Assembly (NCBI GenBank): GCA_965215155.1
Contig: CBDCCY010000004.1
Span: 558,001 to 622,000 of the forward strand
From: JAGWAJ01 sp965215155
GTDB lineage: Bacteria; Acidobacteriota; Vicinamibacteria; Vicinamibacterales; UBA8438
Reading direction: 5' to 3'
Length of the DNA stretch: 64,000 bases
Positions 45,197 through 54,337 of this stretch are shown here, piece by piece. Positions within the stretch are counted from its first letter, which is position 1, and every line of letters begins with the position of its first letter. Made by a program: the position numbers and the translations under genes. The notes beneath the pieces were generated by a model, which saw only the letters and a list, made by a program, of their open reading frames with translations, was not told the DNA's origin and searched no databases.

Positions 45197-47197
45197 ATGC
45201 CCGCTCGACTCGCATGTCTCGTCACGGCGGCCGCCTTCGGCATCATCGGTCTCTGCGCGCCGCCGGCGGCGGCGCAGTACGGCGCCGTCGCCGGCGAGTG
45301 GCGCAGCTACGCCGGGGACCCCGGCAGCACGAAGTACTCGCCGCTGGACCAGATCGACGCGGGGAACTTCGGCGATCTGCGCATCGCGTGGCGCTGGGCG
45401 TCGGTGGACGCAGACGTCGATCTCGAGGCGATCGGCTCGGACGACGAGCGGTTGTCGATCTTCGGCCTGCAGGCGACGCCGCTGATGATCGACGGGGTGC
45501 TGTACCTGTCGACCGCGCTCTACCAGGCGGCCGCGGTCGATGCCGGCACGGGGGAGACGATCTGGGTGCACGACCCGCAGGCCTACCTGGGAGGGAAGCC
45601 GACACACGCCTTCCGCTCGCGCGGCGTCGCCTACTGGAGCGAGGACGACGGCAGCGACGCGCGGATCTTCTGGGGGACCAGCGAGGCGTACCTCCTGGCC
45701 GTCGATGCGCACACCGGCGAGCCGATCCGGGACTTCGGCGACGACGGTCGCGTCGACCTGATGGAAGGCATCCCGCGCGCCGTCCGGGGCGAGACCAACT
45801 ACCAGGGCCGCAACCTCATCGGCGTGGCGTCGCCGCCGGCCATCGCGCGCGACGTGGTCCTCACACCGACCATCATTTCCGACTTCGTGATCCGCCGGGA
45901 GGCGCCGCCGGGCTGGGTGAAGGGGGTCGACGCGCGGACGGGCGACGTCAAGTGGGTGTTCCGGACCGTGCCCCTGGGCGACGATTTCGGCGCCGACACG
46001 TGGCAGAACGAGTCGTGGCGCTACTCCGGCAACGCCAACATCTGGCCGCCGCTGAGCTCCGACGAGGAGCTCGGCATGTTCTACCTGCCGACCGGCACGC
46101 CGACCAGCGACTACTACGGCGGCCACCGCCTGGGAGACAACCTCTTCGCCGAGAGCATCGTGGCCGTCGACGCCGAGACCGGCGCGCGCGTCTGGCACTT
46201 CCAGGCCGTGCACCACGGGGTCTGGGACTACGACTTCCCGGCCGCTCCGACGCTCCTCGACATCACCGTCGACGGCCGGCGCATCAAGGCGCTCGCGCAG
46301 GTGAGCAAGCAGGGCTTCACCTACGTCTTCGACCGGGCGACGGGCGAGCCGGTCTGGCCGATCGAGGAGCGCGCGGTGGAAACCGACACCGACCTGCCGG
46401 GCGAGGTGCTGTCGCCCACGCAGCCGTTCCCGACGAAGCCGCCGCCCTTCGAGTACCAGGGCATCGGCATCGACGACCTGGTCGACTTCACGCCCGAGAT
46501 CCGGCAGATGGCGATCGAGGCGGTGGCGGACTTCCGGCTCGGCCCGCTCTTCACGCCGCCCATGCTGACCGTGGAGGGCGGCCTGCAGGGGACCATCCAG
46601 CGGCCGCACATCGCGGGGGGCGCGAGCTGGAGCGGCGCCGCGGCGGATCCGGAGACGGGGCTGCTCTACGTGCCGTCGGAGAACCGCTTCTCGGTCCTGA
46701 AGTACTACACGCCGGACCCCGACGAGGGCGGCAACCTCGACTTCACGCAGGCCGACTTCGACAGCGGGACGCAACCGCTGATGCCCCGCGGCCTGCCGCT
46801 GCTCAAGCCGCCGTACTCGCGCATGACGGCCATCGACCTGAACGCGGGCGACCACGCCTGGATGCAGCCGAACGGAGACGGCGACCGCTACCGCAACCAT
46901 CCGATGCTGCGCGACCTCGATCTTCCGCCGCTGGGCGGCGAGGGCCACGGCGGCCCCCTGCTGACGAAGACGCTCCTCGTCAGCGCCCTGTCGGCCGGCG
47001 GATCGGACCGCGGGCCGCGGCTCGTGGCGCGCGACAAGGCGACCGGCGCGATCGTCGCCTCGGTCGATCTTCCGGCCGGCGCCATCGGGACGCCGATGAC
47101 GTACCTGCACGAGGGCCGGCAGTACATCGCGCTCACCATCGGCGGCGACGTGCCGGAGCTGATCGCGCTCGCGCTGCCCCGGGAGTCTGCCCCGTAG
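45197..47197 (+). CDS. PQQ-dependent dehydrogenase, secreted, paralogue of 6971-8977
   Basis: The 666-residue protein (ATG with AGGAGGT upstream) has a signal peptide ending PPAAAQ and the mature start GEWRSYAGDPGSTKYSPLDQIDAGNF. It aligns closely with the protein at 6971-8977 over its whole length (for instance DDFGADTWQNESWRYSGN, FQAVHHGVWDYDFPAAP, VSKQGFTYVFDRATGEPVW). Cysteines occur only in the leader. Presence of at least two near-copies plus a frameshifted third in one window suggests substrate diversification; which alcohol, sugar or other compound is oxidised is unknown. The upstream 300 bases contain the DUF6338 relic end and repeat copy 1 but no clear promoter. Confidence 0.87.
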   Translation: MPARLACLVTAAAFGIIGLCAPPAAAQYGAVAGEWRSYAGDPGSTKYSPLDQIDAGNFGDLRIAWRWASVDADVDLEAIGSDDERLSIFGLQATPLMIDGVLYLSTALYQAAAVDAGTGETIWVHDPQAYLGGKPTHAFRSRGVAYWSEDDGSDARIFWGTSEAYLLAVDAHTGEPIRDFGDDGRVDLMEGIPRAVRGETNYQGRNLIGVASPPAIARDVVLTPTIISDFVIRREAPPGWVKGVDARTGDVKWVFRTVPLGDDFGADTWQNESWRYSGNANIWPPLSSDEELGMFYLPTGTPTSDYYGGHRLGDNLFAESIVAVDAETGARVWHFQAVHHGVWDYDFPAAPTLLDITVDGRRIKALAQVSKQGFTYVFDRATGEPVWPIEERAVETDTDLPGEVLSPTQPFPTKPPPFEYQGIGIDDLVDFTPEIRQMAIEAVADFRLGPLFTPPMLTVEGGLQGTIQRPHIAGGASWSGAAADPETGLLYVPSENRFSVLKYYTPDPDEGGNLDFTQADFDSGTQPLMPRGLPLLKPPYSRMTAIDLNAGDHAWMQPNGDGDRYRNHPMLRDLDLPPLGGEGHGGPLLTKTLLVSALSAGGSDRGPRLVARDKATGAIVASVDLPAGAIGTPMTYLHEGRQYIALTIGGDVPELIALALPRESAP

Positions 47198-47221
47198 AGC
47201 GGCGCGAACGGCGGGCTGGCG

Positions 47222-48568
47222 TCAGTAGTCGGCCGCGGCGAGCGACGCGCGGAGGATCCGTTCCGCGTTGCGTTGCACGACGTGACGGTTGGCGTACGCC
47301 GGGTGGCACCAGTTGACGAGCCGATCGTGGCGCCGGCGGGGACCGTAGCCGGCGCTCGTCGTGGCCTCGATCAGCCTGGTGCGGTCGATCTCGACGTATC
47401 CCTCCGGCGTGAACTGGGCGATGATGAGGTCGCCGTCGTCGTTGTTGACGAAGTAGCGATCCTCGTGGCGGACGATGAACGCGCCGCCCCAGCGGGCCTG
47501 CGGCGTCATCGCCCCGCTCGTCCACAGCCGCTCGCCCGTGCGCGCGTCGAGCCCCCGCAGCTCGCCGTAGCTGCCGACGCCGTACACGTGGTCGCCCACG
47601 ATCTGCGGGGGCGTGATGACGGAGTGCAGTCCGTCGGTCTCGTGCGGAAGCTCGCTGCGGCTCGACCCCTGCCACAGCATCGTCGCAGCGGGGCGGTCGG
47701 TGCCGAGGCGCATCATCAGCGAGCCGACGTAGAAGTTGCTGACGAACAGGTAGTTGCCGGACCGGACCGGCGTGACGACGTTCATGCCGCCGGCGTCCCA
47801 GGGCTGCTCCCAGTAGACCTCCCCGGTCGCCGGGTCGAGCGAAACCAGCGCGGCGGGATGCCAGATGATCAACTGGCGGACACCGCCTGCATCGTAGATG
47901 ACGGGCGCGGCCCGGCTTCCTCCGGTAACCTCCAGGGCCCGCCACAGCTCCTGGCCGGTCCGCTTGTCGAAGGAGACGACGAGGGCGTCCGGCTCCCCGC
48001 CGACCACCGCGATCAGTTGCTCTCCGTCGACGAGCGGCGCGCTGGAGGTGCCGGTCTCCGGCATGCCGGCGTCGTACTCGGCGAGGTAGTCGCGCTGCCA
48101 GATCACCTCGCCGGTCTCGACGTCCAGGCACCAGAGCCGCCCGGTGGCGCCCAGCACGTAGACGCGATCCTCGTCGACCGTCGGCGTGGCCATCGGCCCG
48201 GCCGCGTACGACAGCAGGAGCGCACGGTAGGTCGTGCGCCAGGAGTGCGTCCACAGGACCTCGCCGGTCTCCTCGTCCAGCGCCAGGACGCGCTCGGTGC
48301 CGTCCACCGTGCGCGACTGCGGGTCCTCCTCCCAGTCGGTCACGAACACGCGGCCGCCGGCCACGGCCGGTCCGCCGAAGCCGTTGCCGATCGCGACGCT
48401 CCAGGTCACCTCGAGGCCGTCCTCGGGGAAGCGCTCGACGATGCCCGTCTCGCGCCACACGCCGAGGCGATCCGGCCCCCTCCACTGCGGCCAGTCCTCG
48501 GCGTGAAGTCCGGTGGCGGTCAGGGCGGCCAGGCCCGCACCCAGCGCCAGCGCTCGTCCGTGCCGCAC
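47222..48568 (-). CDS. BamB-like / PQQ-like beta-propeller protein
   Basis: The 448-residue protein begins at a GTG (48568) preceded by GGAGG and has a short signal peptide (LALGAGLAALTATGLHA). The mature part starts EDWPQWRGPDRLGVWRETG and has propeller blades with GEVLWTHSW, GRLWCLDVETGEVIWQ, DKRTGQELWRALEV, DPATGEVYWEQPW and DARTGERLWTSG. This is the PQQ-like propeller fold without the catalytic signature of the dehydrogenases, closer to the YfgL/BamB type scaffold proteins. It probably has a structural or binding role in the periplasm. Convergent with the PQQ dehydrogenase. Confidence 0.82.
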   Translation of the reverse strand: MRHGRALALGAGLAALTATGLHAEDWPQWRGPDRLGVWRETGIVERFPEDGLEVTWSVAIGNGFGGPAVAGGRVFVTDWEEDPQSRTVDGTERVLALDEETGEVLWTHSWRTTYRALLLSYAAGPMATPTVDEDRVYVLGATGRLWCLDVETGEVIWQRDYLAEYDAGMPETGTSSAPLVDGEQLIAVVGGEPDALVVSFDKRTGQELWRALEVTGGSRAAPVIYDAGGVRQLIIWHPAALVSLDPATGEVYWEQPWDAGGMNVVTPVRSGNYLFVSNFYVGSLMMRLGTDRPAATMLWQGSSRSELPHETDGLHSVITPPQIVGDHVYGVGSYGELRGLDARTGERLWTSGAMTPQARWGGAFIVRHEDRYFVNNDDGDLIIAQFTPEGYVEIDRTRLIEATTSAGYGPRRRHDRLVNWCHPAYANRHVVQRNAERILRASLAAADY

Positions 48569-48734
48569 GTCATCCTCCGTTCGCGCGCCCCCGCGCGGGC
48601 CGCGAGCCTCGATCCCTGCACCCACTGCGACCCAGGCAAGAATATCGGAGGCCGTGAGCGACGCGTTGCCTGCGCGGGTATATTGTGGAGGCAAGCCTCC
48701 CGGACGCGGGGGCAGTCAGAGAAGGAGAAGCGAC

Positions 48735-49181
48735 ATGCTGCGACAGGCTCCATCCCGGGCGAGCGTCCTGATCGCCATCGTGGCGGCGGGTGTGCTCGCG
48801 ATCTTCGTGTTCGGCCAGCCGTCGACTACCGCGGCTCTCCAGAGCAACTTCGTCGGCGGCGAGCCGACCCGGCCGGACTCGTCCGACATGCGGGCGTTGC
48901 GGCTGCGCTTCGAGGCCGGAGTCCGCTCGAACTGGCACAGCCATGCCGGCTGGCAGATCCTGGCCGCCGAGGAGGGCCGGGGCCGGACGCAGGCGCGCGG
49001 CGGGGAGATCATCGAGCTGGTGCCCGGCGGGCGCCCGGTCTTCGCGCCGGCAGGCCTCGTGCACTGGCACGGCGCATCGCCCGACGAGCACGTCGTGCAG
49101 CTCACCATCCTCGGCGGCGGAGACGGCGGGCCCACCTCCTGGATGGAGCCCGTGAGCGAAGAGGACTACCGGGGCCAGTAG
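48735..49181 (+). CDS. Exported cupin-domain protein
   Basis: The 148-residue protein has an N-terminal hydrophobic segment (VLIAIVAAGVLAIFVFG, signal or anchor) and a single cupin: RLRFEAGVRSNWHSHAGWQILAAEEGRGRTQ, then PAGLVHWHGASPDEHVVQLTIL. The H-x-H in WHSHAGWQ and the His residues in VHWHGASP are candidate metal ligands. GAAGGAGAAG precedes the ATG at 48735. Small cupins of this sort bind metal or small ligands; function unknown. Confidence 0.78.
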   Translation: MLRQAPSRASVLIAIVAAGVLAIFVFGQPSTTAALQSNFVGGEPTRPDSSDMRALRLRFEAGVRSNWHSHAGWQILAAEEGRGRTQARGGEIIELVPGGRPVFAPAGLVHWHGASPDEHVVQLTILGGGDGGPTSWMEPVSEEDYRGQ

Positions 49182-49224
49182 CCTCCCGACCGGCGTTGGG
49201 GGCTTCGCGTCAGCGAGGATCCCA

Positions 49225-49306
49225 GCGCGCCCGTCCGGGCAGGAGTTTCGCGCTGGCGAAACTCCCGAGCTGGCGAAACTCCCGACGCGCCCGTCAGGGC
49301 GCGCGC
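49225..49306. repeat. Dispersed intergenic palindromic element, copy 3, with a 17-bp tandem repeat
   Basis: GGAGTTTCG and CGAAACTCC form a 9-base hairpin (49242-49265). A 17-base unit GCTGGCGAAACTCCCGA occurs twice in tandem (49252-49268, 49269-49285). The end, CGCGCCCGTCAGGGCGCGCG, matches the tail of the other two copies and contains the btaB stop codon. The hairpin could also terminate the cupin transcript. Confidence 0.6.
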
Positions 49307-50031
49307 TTGCGTCCGAGGAAGAGGTAGTACGGGGCCCGGAACGGCAGGTACGGCAGGCGCGCCCGACCCTCCACCAGCCGCAGCGTCTCGAAGCGCCACG
49401 CCAGCGCGGGCACGTGGTCCGGCGAGAGGTGAACGTCGTCGGCTGCGAACCAGATCGGCCACAGCGTGCGGGTGGGCCACCGGTGCCGGACGCGGCCCGG
49501 GGCCGGGTGCTTGCGCGAGACGTGGAAGTCGACGACGCCGACGACGCCGCCCGGCCGGAGCATCGTCCAGGCCTGCTCGAGAGCCCAGAACCAGTCCGGG
49601 ATCATGGTCAGCGCGTAGGAGAACGTGACCGCGTCGGCGGTCAGCCCGGCGAGGTCGCCGCCCGCCGCATCCGCGCGCATCGCCTCGACGTTCTTCCAGC
49701 CGCGTCCCGCGATCCGGCCGCGGGCCACTTCGAGGAGCGAGGGCGACAGATCGACGACGCGCACGGCGCCGAGCCGGCCAAGCTCCGCCGAGACCGGCTC
49801 GAGCGCGGCCCCGGTGCCGCCGCCGAGATCGACCCACGTTCCGCCGTCCGGCGTGTGTGAGACGACGAGCCGGCTCAGCTCGGCGCGCCCCGGCAGCATC
49901 CGCGCCCGGAACGCGTCGTAGGTCGCAGCCTGCCCCGCATAGAAGCTCTCCAGCCGCGCCGCGTGGTCCGCGCCGCGCACCGGCTTGAGCGCCAGGTGGT
50001 ACAGCACGCGGAGGTCGGACGCCCACCCCAT
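49294..50031 (-). CDS. btaB: BtaB-like S-adenosylmethionine methyltransferase (betaine lipid synthesis)
   Basis: The 245-residue class I methyltransferase has motif I TWVDLGGGTGAALEP, then VRVVDLSPSLLEVARGR and DAVTFSYALTMIPDWFWALEQA, ending with APYYLFLGRKRAP. It would perform the three N-methylations that turn diacylglyceryl-homoserine into the betaine lipid DGTS. Assignment rests on its position 25 bases downstream of btaA and the BtaB-like PYYLFLGRK end. The ATG at 50031 starts MGWASDLRVLYHLAL, preferred over a longer in-frame start. The stop codon lies in repeat copy 3. Confidence 0.85.
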   Translation of the reverse strand: MGWASDLRVLYHLALKPVRGADHAARLESFYAGQAATYDAFRARMLPGRAELSRLVVSHTPDGGTWVDLGGGTGAALEPVSAELGRLGAVRVVDLSPSLLEVARGRIAGRGWKNVEAMRADAAGGDLAGLTADAVTFSYALTMIPDWFWALEQAWTMLRPGGVVGVVDFHVSRKHPAPGRVRHRWPTRTLWPIWFAADDVHLSPDHVPALAWRFETLRLVEGRARLPYLPFRAPYYLFLGRKRAP

Positions 50032-50056
50032 CGGACCGCGATCTTCGCTCGACCGC

Positions 50057-51256
50057 TCAGGCGGTGGCGGCCGCCACGTCCGCGATGGCGAAGCTGCCGT
50101 AGGTATGCACGCGGTCGCGCGCATGGAGGTCGGCGGCGAGCCGCGGATGGTAGGCGAGATAGTCGCGCAGGGGCCGGCGCCGGCCGCGATCGACCACCGC
50201 CACCCGGTCCAGGTAGTCGGTGCGCAGGCCGCCGCTCCGCCATATGGCCCGCGCGGTCGACGCGGCCCTCGCCAGGATGGCCTGCCATTCGGCGACGAGG
50301 GCCGGGAAGTGGCGGTCGGACAGCCAGTCCATGTGGTCGAGCAGGACGTAGCGCGAGATGCGCACGTCGTTCGTTCCCAGGAAGTGCTGCACGGAGCCCG
50401 TGTGCACGCTGATCCGGTCGGCGAGCCCGGCCTTGAGCCGCTCGAAGTTGGCCGGCTTCAGGTACTCCGGGCAGCATTCCGGCGTGTAGCGACCCCGCAG
50501 GTAGACGCGCCAGAAGTAGTTGTCGGCGAGGGGCAGGCGCGCGAACACGGTGTCGACGCAGCTCTGGATGAAGGCGACGATGCCGCCTTCGTAATGAGTC
50601 TCCACCTGCCGCCGCTGCGCGCGGGGCACCCCCACCATGGAGAGCGTCGCGTCGCGGTCGAGCGCGAACCGCATCGGGCCGCTCCAGAGGCGATCCCGCA
50701 ACCGGCTCTCGTAGATCTCGCGCTGGCGTGCCACGCTCGGGGCATCGAGCAGCGCGTCGATGTCCGCGCGCGCGTCGATCACGCGGTTCACGTAGGCGTT
50801 GGCGGCGCGGGCGACGGTGCCCGACGTCCCGCGGAAGAAGAACGGCCGCCGCGGGTCGGCGAAGAAGTCGATCCAGCGGTCCCAGTAGAGCCGCGACCAG
50901 CGGGTGAGCTCGCCGCGCAGCACGTCGCCGTAGACTTCGCGAACGTTCGACAGGTGGCCGCAACCGAACATGGCGAAGAAGCGGTCGAAGTCGAGCCGCC
51001 GGATGCCGGCCAGCTTCAGCTCGAGCAGCGCGTTCTGGCGCGGGTTCAGGTCGACGGCGTAGATGCGGCGCGGCCCCTCGAGCGCGTAGTCGAGCGCGTT
51101 GCAGCCGGCGGAGGTCAGGACGAGCACCGTGTCCTGCGGCCCGAGCCGCAACGCGATCCGGTCCAGACGCGGATCCTCCCAGCAGGTGTTGTAGACCAGG
51201 TTGTGCCGGTGCACGATCTCGAACAGCCGCCGGGCGAGCCAGTCCTTCAGCGCCAT
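50057..51256 (-). CDS. btaA: BtaA, S-adenosylmethionine:diacylglycerol 3-amino-3-carboxypropyl transferase
   Basis: The 399-residue protein begins MALKDWLARRLFEIVHRHNLVYNTCWEDPRLDR; the VYNTCWEDP stretch is diagnostic for BtaA. A SAM-binding TVLVLTSAGCNALDYAL and later EAGIV-like EGGIVAFIQS and YVLLDHMDWL follow. It transfers the aminocarboxypropyl group of SAM to diacylglycerol, making the betaine-lipid precursor at the inner membrane. In other bacteria btaAB is induced by phosphate limitation; no clear Pho box was found in the 254-base upstream gap. Confidence 0.92.
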   Translation of the reverse strand: MALKDWLARRLFEIVHRHNLVYNTCWEDPRLDRIALRLGPQDTVLVLTSAGCNALDYALEGPRRIYAVDLNPRQNALLELKLAGIRRLDFDRFFAMFGCGHLSNVREVYGDVLRGELTRWSRLYWDRWIDFFADPRRPFFFRGTSGTVARAANAYVNRVIDARADIDALLDAPSVARQREIYESRLRDRLWSGPMRFALDRDATLSMVGVPRAQRRQVETHYEGGIVAFIQSCVDTVFARLPLADNYFWRVYLRGRYTPECCPEYLKPANFERLKAGLADRISVHTGSVQHFLGTNDVRISRYVLLDHMDWLSDRHFPALVAEWQAILARAASTARAIWRSGGLRTDYLDRVAVVDRGRRRPLRDYLAYHPRLAADLHARDRVHTYGSFAIADVAAATA

Positions 51257-51510
51257 GCTGCACTCCCCACCGTGACAAGGGTGCAAGCGGCGTGTGTCGA
51301 AGCGGCAACGGGCCGGGCAAATCGGAGTTAAGGACGGCGGGTTTACGCTCCGGTCGCCGTCCGATCACCACTTCGTCAAACCGCTCTCCGAGACTGCGAT
51401 CCATGGCGGCCGGCAGTCCGCGTGACGGAGCGGCCCGCCACGTCCGACCCGCGTTCCAGCGCCGGCGAGCGTCGCATCCGCCGACCGCCGACGCCAGGGG
51501 GGGAGCATCC

Positions 51511-52431
51511 GTGAAAGCCGATCTCCACGTCCACACCGTCCACTCCGGAGCCTCCACGCTGCCGTTCCTGAGGCACATGCTGCGGGAGTCCTACAACGCG
51601 CCCGAGGAGGTGTACAGGCTCGCCAAGGCGCGCGGGATGGATCTGGTCGCCATCACCGACCACGACCAGATCAGCGGTGCCCTTGCGCTTGGCGATCGCG
51701 ACGACGTGATCGTCGGCTGCGAGGTGACGGCCGAGTTCCCGGACGAACCGCTGTGCGTCCACCTGAACGTCCTCGACGTCACCGAGGACCAGCACCGGGA
51801 GATCCAGCGCCGCCGGCGCGACATCCGCGACCTGATGCCGTACCTGCGCGCGGAGCGTATCTTCACTTCGCTGAACCACGTCGCATCGGGCATCAACGGA
51901 CCGCTGACCGGCTCGCACGTGGCGGCGCTCATGCCGTGGGTCGACGCGCTGGAGATCCGCAACGGCTCGCGCCTGCCCGGCCAGAACCGCACCGCGGCCG
52001 GTCTGGCGGCGGCCAACGGCAAGGTGGCGATGGCCGGCAGCGACGCGCACACGCGGTACGCCATCGGCCGCACCTGGGTGGAGGCGCCGGCCGCGACGAA
52101 CCGCGAGGAGTTCCTGCGCGAGTTGCGGGCGGGCCGCGTGCGGGTCGGCGGGGAGCACGGCGGCTATTACCGCCTGGCGCACGACATCGTGCGGGCCGCC
52201 GCCGGACTCTACCGCGACCGGCTGCGCCTGTTGCTGGAGCACCCTCTGAGCTGGGAGCGCCACGCCTTCTGGTGGGGCGGCCTGGCCGCCATGCCGGTGG
52301 TCGCCATACCGCTCGTGGTCGCCATCCGTCACTTCGTGCAGGAGGCGCGCTTCAACCGCGGCCTGCTGTTCGACCTCGTGGCCTGCCCCCCGGCGGAGCG
52401 CGCCGCGGCTCTGCTGCAGGAAGCGGCCTGA
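51511..52431 (+). CDS. PHP-domain metal-dependent hydrolase with C-terminal membrane segment
   Basis: Starts at a GTG (51511; GGGGGGGAG upstream). The 306-residue protein opens KADLHVHTVHSGAST, the PHP metal-binding HxH, then GMDLVAITDHDQISGALAL, VGCEVTAEFP, FTSLNHVASG and AGSDAHTRYAIGRTW. Near residue 245 a hydrophobic stretch (FWWGGLAAMPVVAIPLVVAI) suggests membrane attachment. It is the first of three plus-strand genes ending in a glycosyltransferase and a membrane protein and is divergent from btaA. A phosphoesterase role on lipid or nucleotide substrates is plausible but unproven. Confidence 0.84.
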   Translation: MKADLHVHTVHSGASTLPFLRHMLRESYNAPEEVYRLAKARGMDLVAITDHDQISGALALGDRDDVIVGCEVTAEFPDEPLCVHLNVLDVTEDQHREIQRRRRDIRDLMPYLRAERIFTSLNHVASGINGPLTGSHVAALMPWVDALEIRNGSRLPGQNRTAAGLAAANGKVAMAGSDAHTRYAIGRTWVEAPAATNREEFLRELRAGRVRVGGEHGGYYRLAHDIVRAAAGLYRDRLRLLLEHPLSWERHAFWWGGLAAMPVVAIPLVVAIRHFVQEARFNRGLLFDLVACPPAERAAALLQEAA

Positions 52432-52442
52432 CGGCGGGTCCC

Positions 52443-53654
52443 ATGCCGATCCGCGGCGCGGTCTTCACCGACAACGACTTCGCCAAGGTCAACGGCGTCA
52501 CCACGACGCTGTCGGCGCTGCTGCGGTACGCCCCGGCCGGGGTGGCGCCGCACATCTACACCCACGCGGACGCGGGGGCGGACGAACCCGGCTACCTGGC
52601 CCTGCCGGCGCGGGGGCTCGGCCTGCCCTTCTACCGCGAGATGAAGGTGTACCTGCCGCGGCTCCGGGCCCTCGCGGCGCGGGCGCGCGCGGACGGCATC
52701 GATGTCGCTCACCTGACGACGCCCGGCCCCGTCGGCCTCGCCGCGCTTCACGTCGCCTCCCGCGCCGGTCTGCCGCTCATCGGCAGCTTCCATACCGACC
52801 TCGGCAGCTACGTGCGGATGCTGAGCGGCTCCGCGCGCCTGGAGCGCTGGCTGCGGCTCTACATGCGCTGGCTCTACGGACACTGCGAGCGCATCTTCGC
52901 GCCTTCCGAGGCCACCCGTGCGATGCTCGTCGAGGAGGGGATCGATCCCGCCCGCGTGGCTCTCTGGGTGCGCGGCGTCGACGCGGAGGTCTTTTCGCCG
53001 GGCCGCCGGTCGTCCGCTCTGCGCGCGGCGTGGGGCGCCGGGAGCGGCAGCGAGGGCAAGTCCCTGGTCCTGCTCTACACCGGCCGCGTCTCGCGGGAAA
53101 AGGGGCTGGCGGAGCTTCCGGACGTCGCGGCGCGCCTCCGGGCTGCCGGGATCGACCACCGCTGGGTTATCGTGGGCGACGGGCCGTACCGTCGCGAGCT
53201 GGAGGCCCGGCTCGAGGGCGCGGTGTTCATGGGCACGCTCGACCACGACGCGGTGTCGGGACCGATGGCGTCGGCGGACGTGTTCGTGTTTCCGAGCTGC
53301 ACGGACACGGCCGGCAACGTCGTGCTCGAAGCCCAGGCGTGCGGCCTCCCGGTACTCGTCTCGGACCGGGGCGGGCCGAGGGAGAACATGCGCCCCGGGG
53401 TCACCGGACTCGTCTGCCGCGGCGGCCGCGGCCGGGAGCTGGCCGACGCGATCGTCACCCTCGCCACCGAGCCCGAGCGGCGACGCGCCATGGCGTCGGC
53501 GGCCCGGCGGTACGCGTCGACCCGGCGCTGGGATCGGGCGCTCGCTCCCGTCTACGAGGCCTACCGCCAAGCGGCGGCGGGGCGACCGGCCGGCGCCGCG
53601 GCCGCGGCCTGCGCGGGTCGCCTCCGCCGCGGCCGCGCAACCGGCCCTCCATGA
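52443..53654 (+). CDS. Family GT4 glycosyltransferase, possibly a glycolipid synthase
   Basis: The 403-residue protein has GT-B features: AVFTDNDFAKVNGVTTTLSALLRYA near the start, LPLIGSFHTDLGSY, and in the C-terminal half LLYTGRVSREKGLAELPDVA, VIVGDGPYRRELE, then FVFPSCTDTAGNVVLEAQACGLPVLVSDRGGPREN, the nucleotide-sugar binding E-x7-E region. The N-terminal GSFHTDL resembles GT4 enzymes that glycosylate diacylglycerol or related lipids (SqdX/MgdA-like). Next to bta genes it would fit membrane-lipid remodelling. It overlaps the next gene by ATGA (53651-53654). Confidence 0.85.
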   Translation: MPIRGAVFTDNDFAKVNGVTTTLSALLRYAPAGVAPHIYTHADAGADEPGYLALPARGLGLPFYREMKVYLPRLRALAARARADGIDVAHLTTPGPVGLAALHVASRAGLPLIGSFHTDLGSYVRMLSGSARLERWLRLYMRWLYGHCERIFAPSEATRAMLVEEGIDPARVALWVRGVDAEVFSPGRRSSALRAAWGAGSGSEGKSLVLLYTGRVSREKGLAELPDVAARLRAAGIDHRWVIVGDGPYRRELEARLEGAVFMGTLDHDAVSGPMASADVFVFPSCTDTAGNVVLEAQACGLPVLVSDRGGPRENMRPGVTGLVCRGGRGRELADAIVTLATEPERRRAMASAARRYASTRRWDRALAPVYEAYRQAAAGRPAGAAAAACAGRLRRGRATGPP

Positions 53655-54238
53655 CCGGGCAGCCGTTCCGCCCGACGGTCGGCGCCGTGCTGCGCGACCT
53701 GGCGCGGCGGCCCGCCCACTACCTCGTCGTCCGCTGGCACTGGAAGTCGGCCCTCATGAGCGCCGTGATTCGCGGCGTGCTCTTCTTCGCCGCCACGCTC
53801 CGGTCCGGCCTCGACGCCGCCGGCGCGGCGTTCGCCATCGAGTTCGCCTTCCGTGCCGTCACGTCCGGCTTCTTCTCGTCCGTGACCCAGGCCTTCCGGC
53901 GGGCCACCCCGAACTGGGCAGCCACGCTGGTCGTGGTGGCGGGCCTCCCGTTCATCGCGCACGCGCTGGAGTACGGCGTCCACTGGATCGGCGGCACGGA
54001 GCGGCTGGGACGGGCCATGGCGGCCTCGGTGGGATTCACGGTCGTCTCGGCGGCCTTCACCCTCCACGTCATGCGCCGCGGCGCCCTGCTCGTCGGGGAC
54101 GAGGACGACCGGCCGTTCCGGGAGGACCTGGCGGCGATGCCGCGGCTCATCGCGGGCTTCGCCGCCGCGCTCGTCAGGGGCCTGTGGCGGCTCGTCACGC
54201 GCCCGTGGCGGTCGAAGGCGGCGACGGACTGCGCGTGA
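53651..54238 (+). CDS. Hypothetical membrane protein coupled to the glycosyltransferase
   Basis: The 195-residue protein has about three to four hydrophobic segments (ALMSAVIRGVLFFAATL, TLVVVAGLPFIAHALEYGV, AMAASVGFTVVSAAFTLHVM, LIAGFAAALVRGLW). No family recognised. The ATG lies within the glycosyltransferase stop, so translation is coupled and a shared function in lipid glycosylation or transport is likely. Confidence 0.72.
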   Translation: MTGQPFRPTVGAVLRDLARRPAHYLVVRWHWKSALMSAVIRGVLFFAATLRSGLDAAGAAFAIEFAFRAVTSGFFSSVTQAFRRATPNWAATLVVVAGLPFIAHALEYGVHWIGGTERLGRAMAASVGFTVVSAAFTLHVMRRGALLVGDEDDRPFREDLAAMPRLIAGFAAALVRGLWRLVTRPWRSKAATDCA

Positions 54239-54337
54239 CCCGACGGGCCGCGCAACCAGGCCCGCTCTGTAGGAATCCGCACGTTCGACCGATAGAACGA
54301 TCCAGGAGACGAGTAGGAGATCGAAGGGGGGACGGGG

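Noticed and set aside
44885..47110. Long minus-strand frame antisense to the PQQ dehydrogenase at 45197
   Set aside because: Shadow of a high-GC gene. The same pattern is seen opposite the paralogue at 6971.
49252..49285. Tandem 17-bp units as the start of a CRISPR array
   Set aside because: Only two directly adjacent copies without spacers, and the units are part of a dispersed hairpin element. No cas genes in the window.
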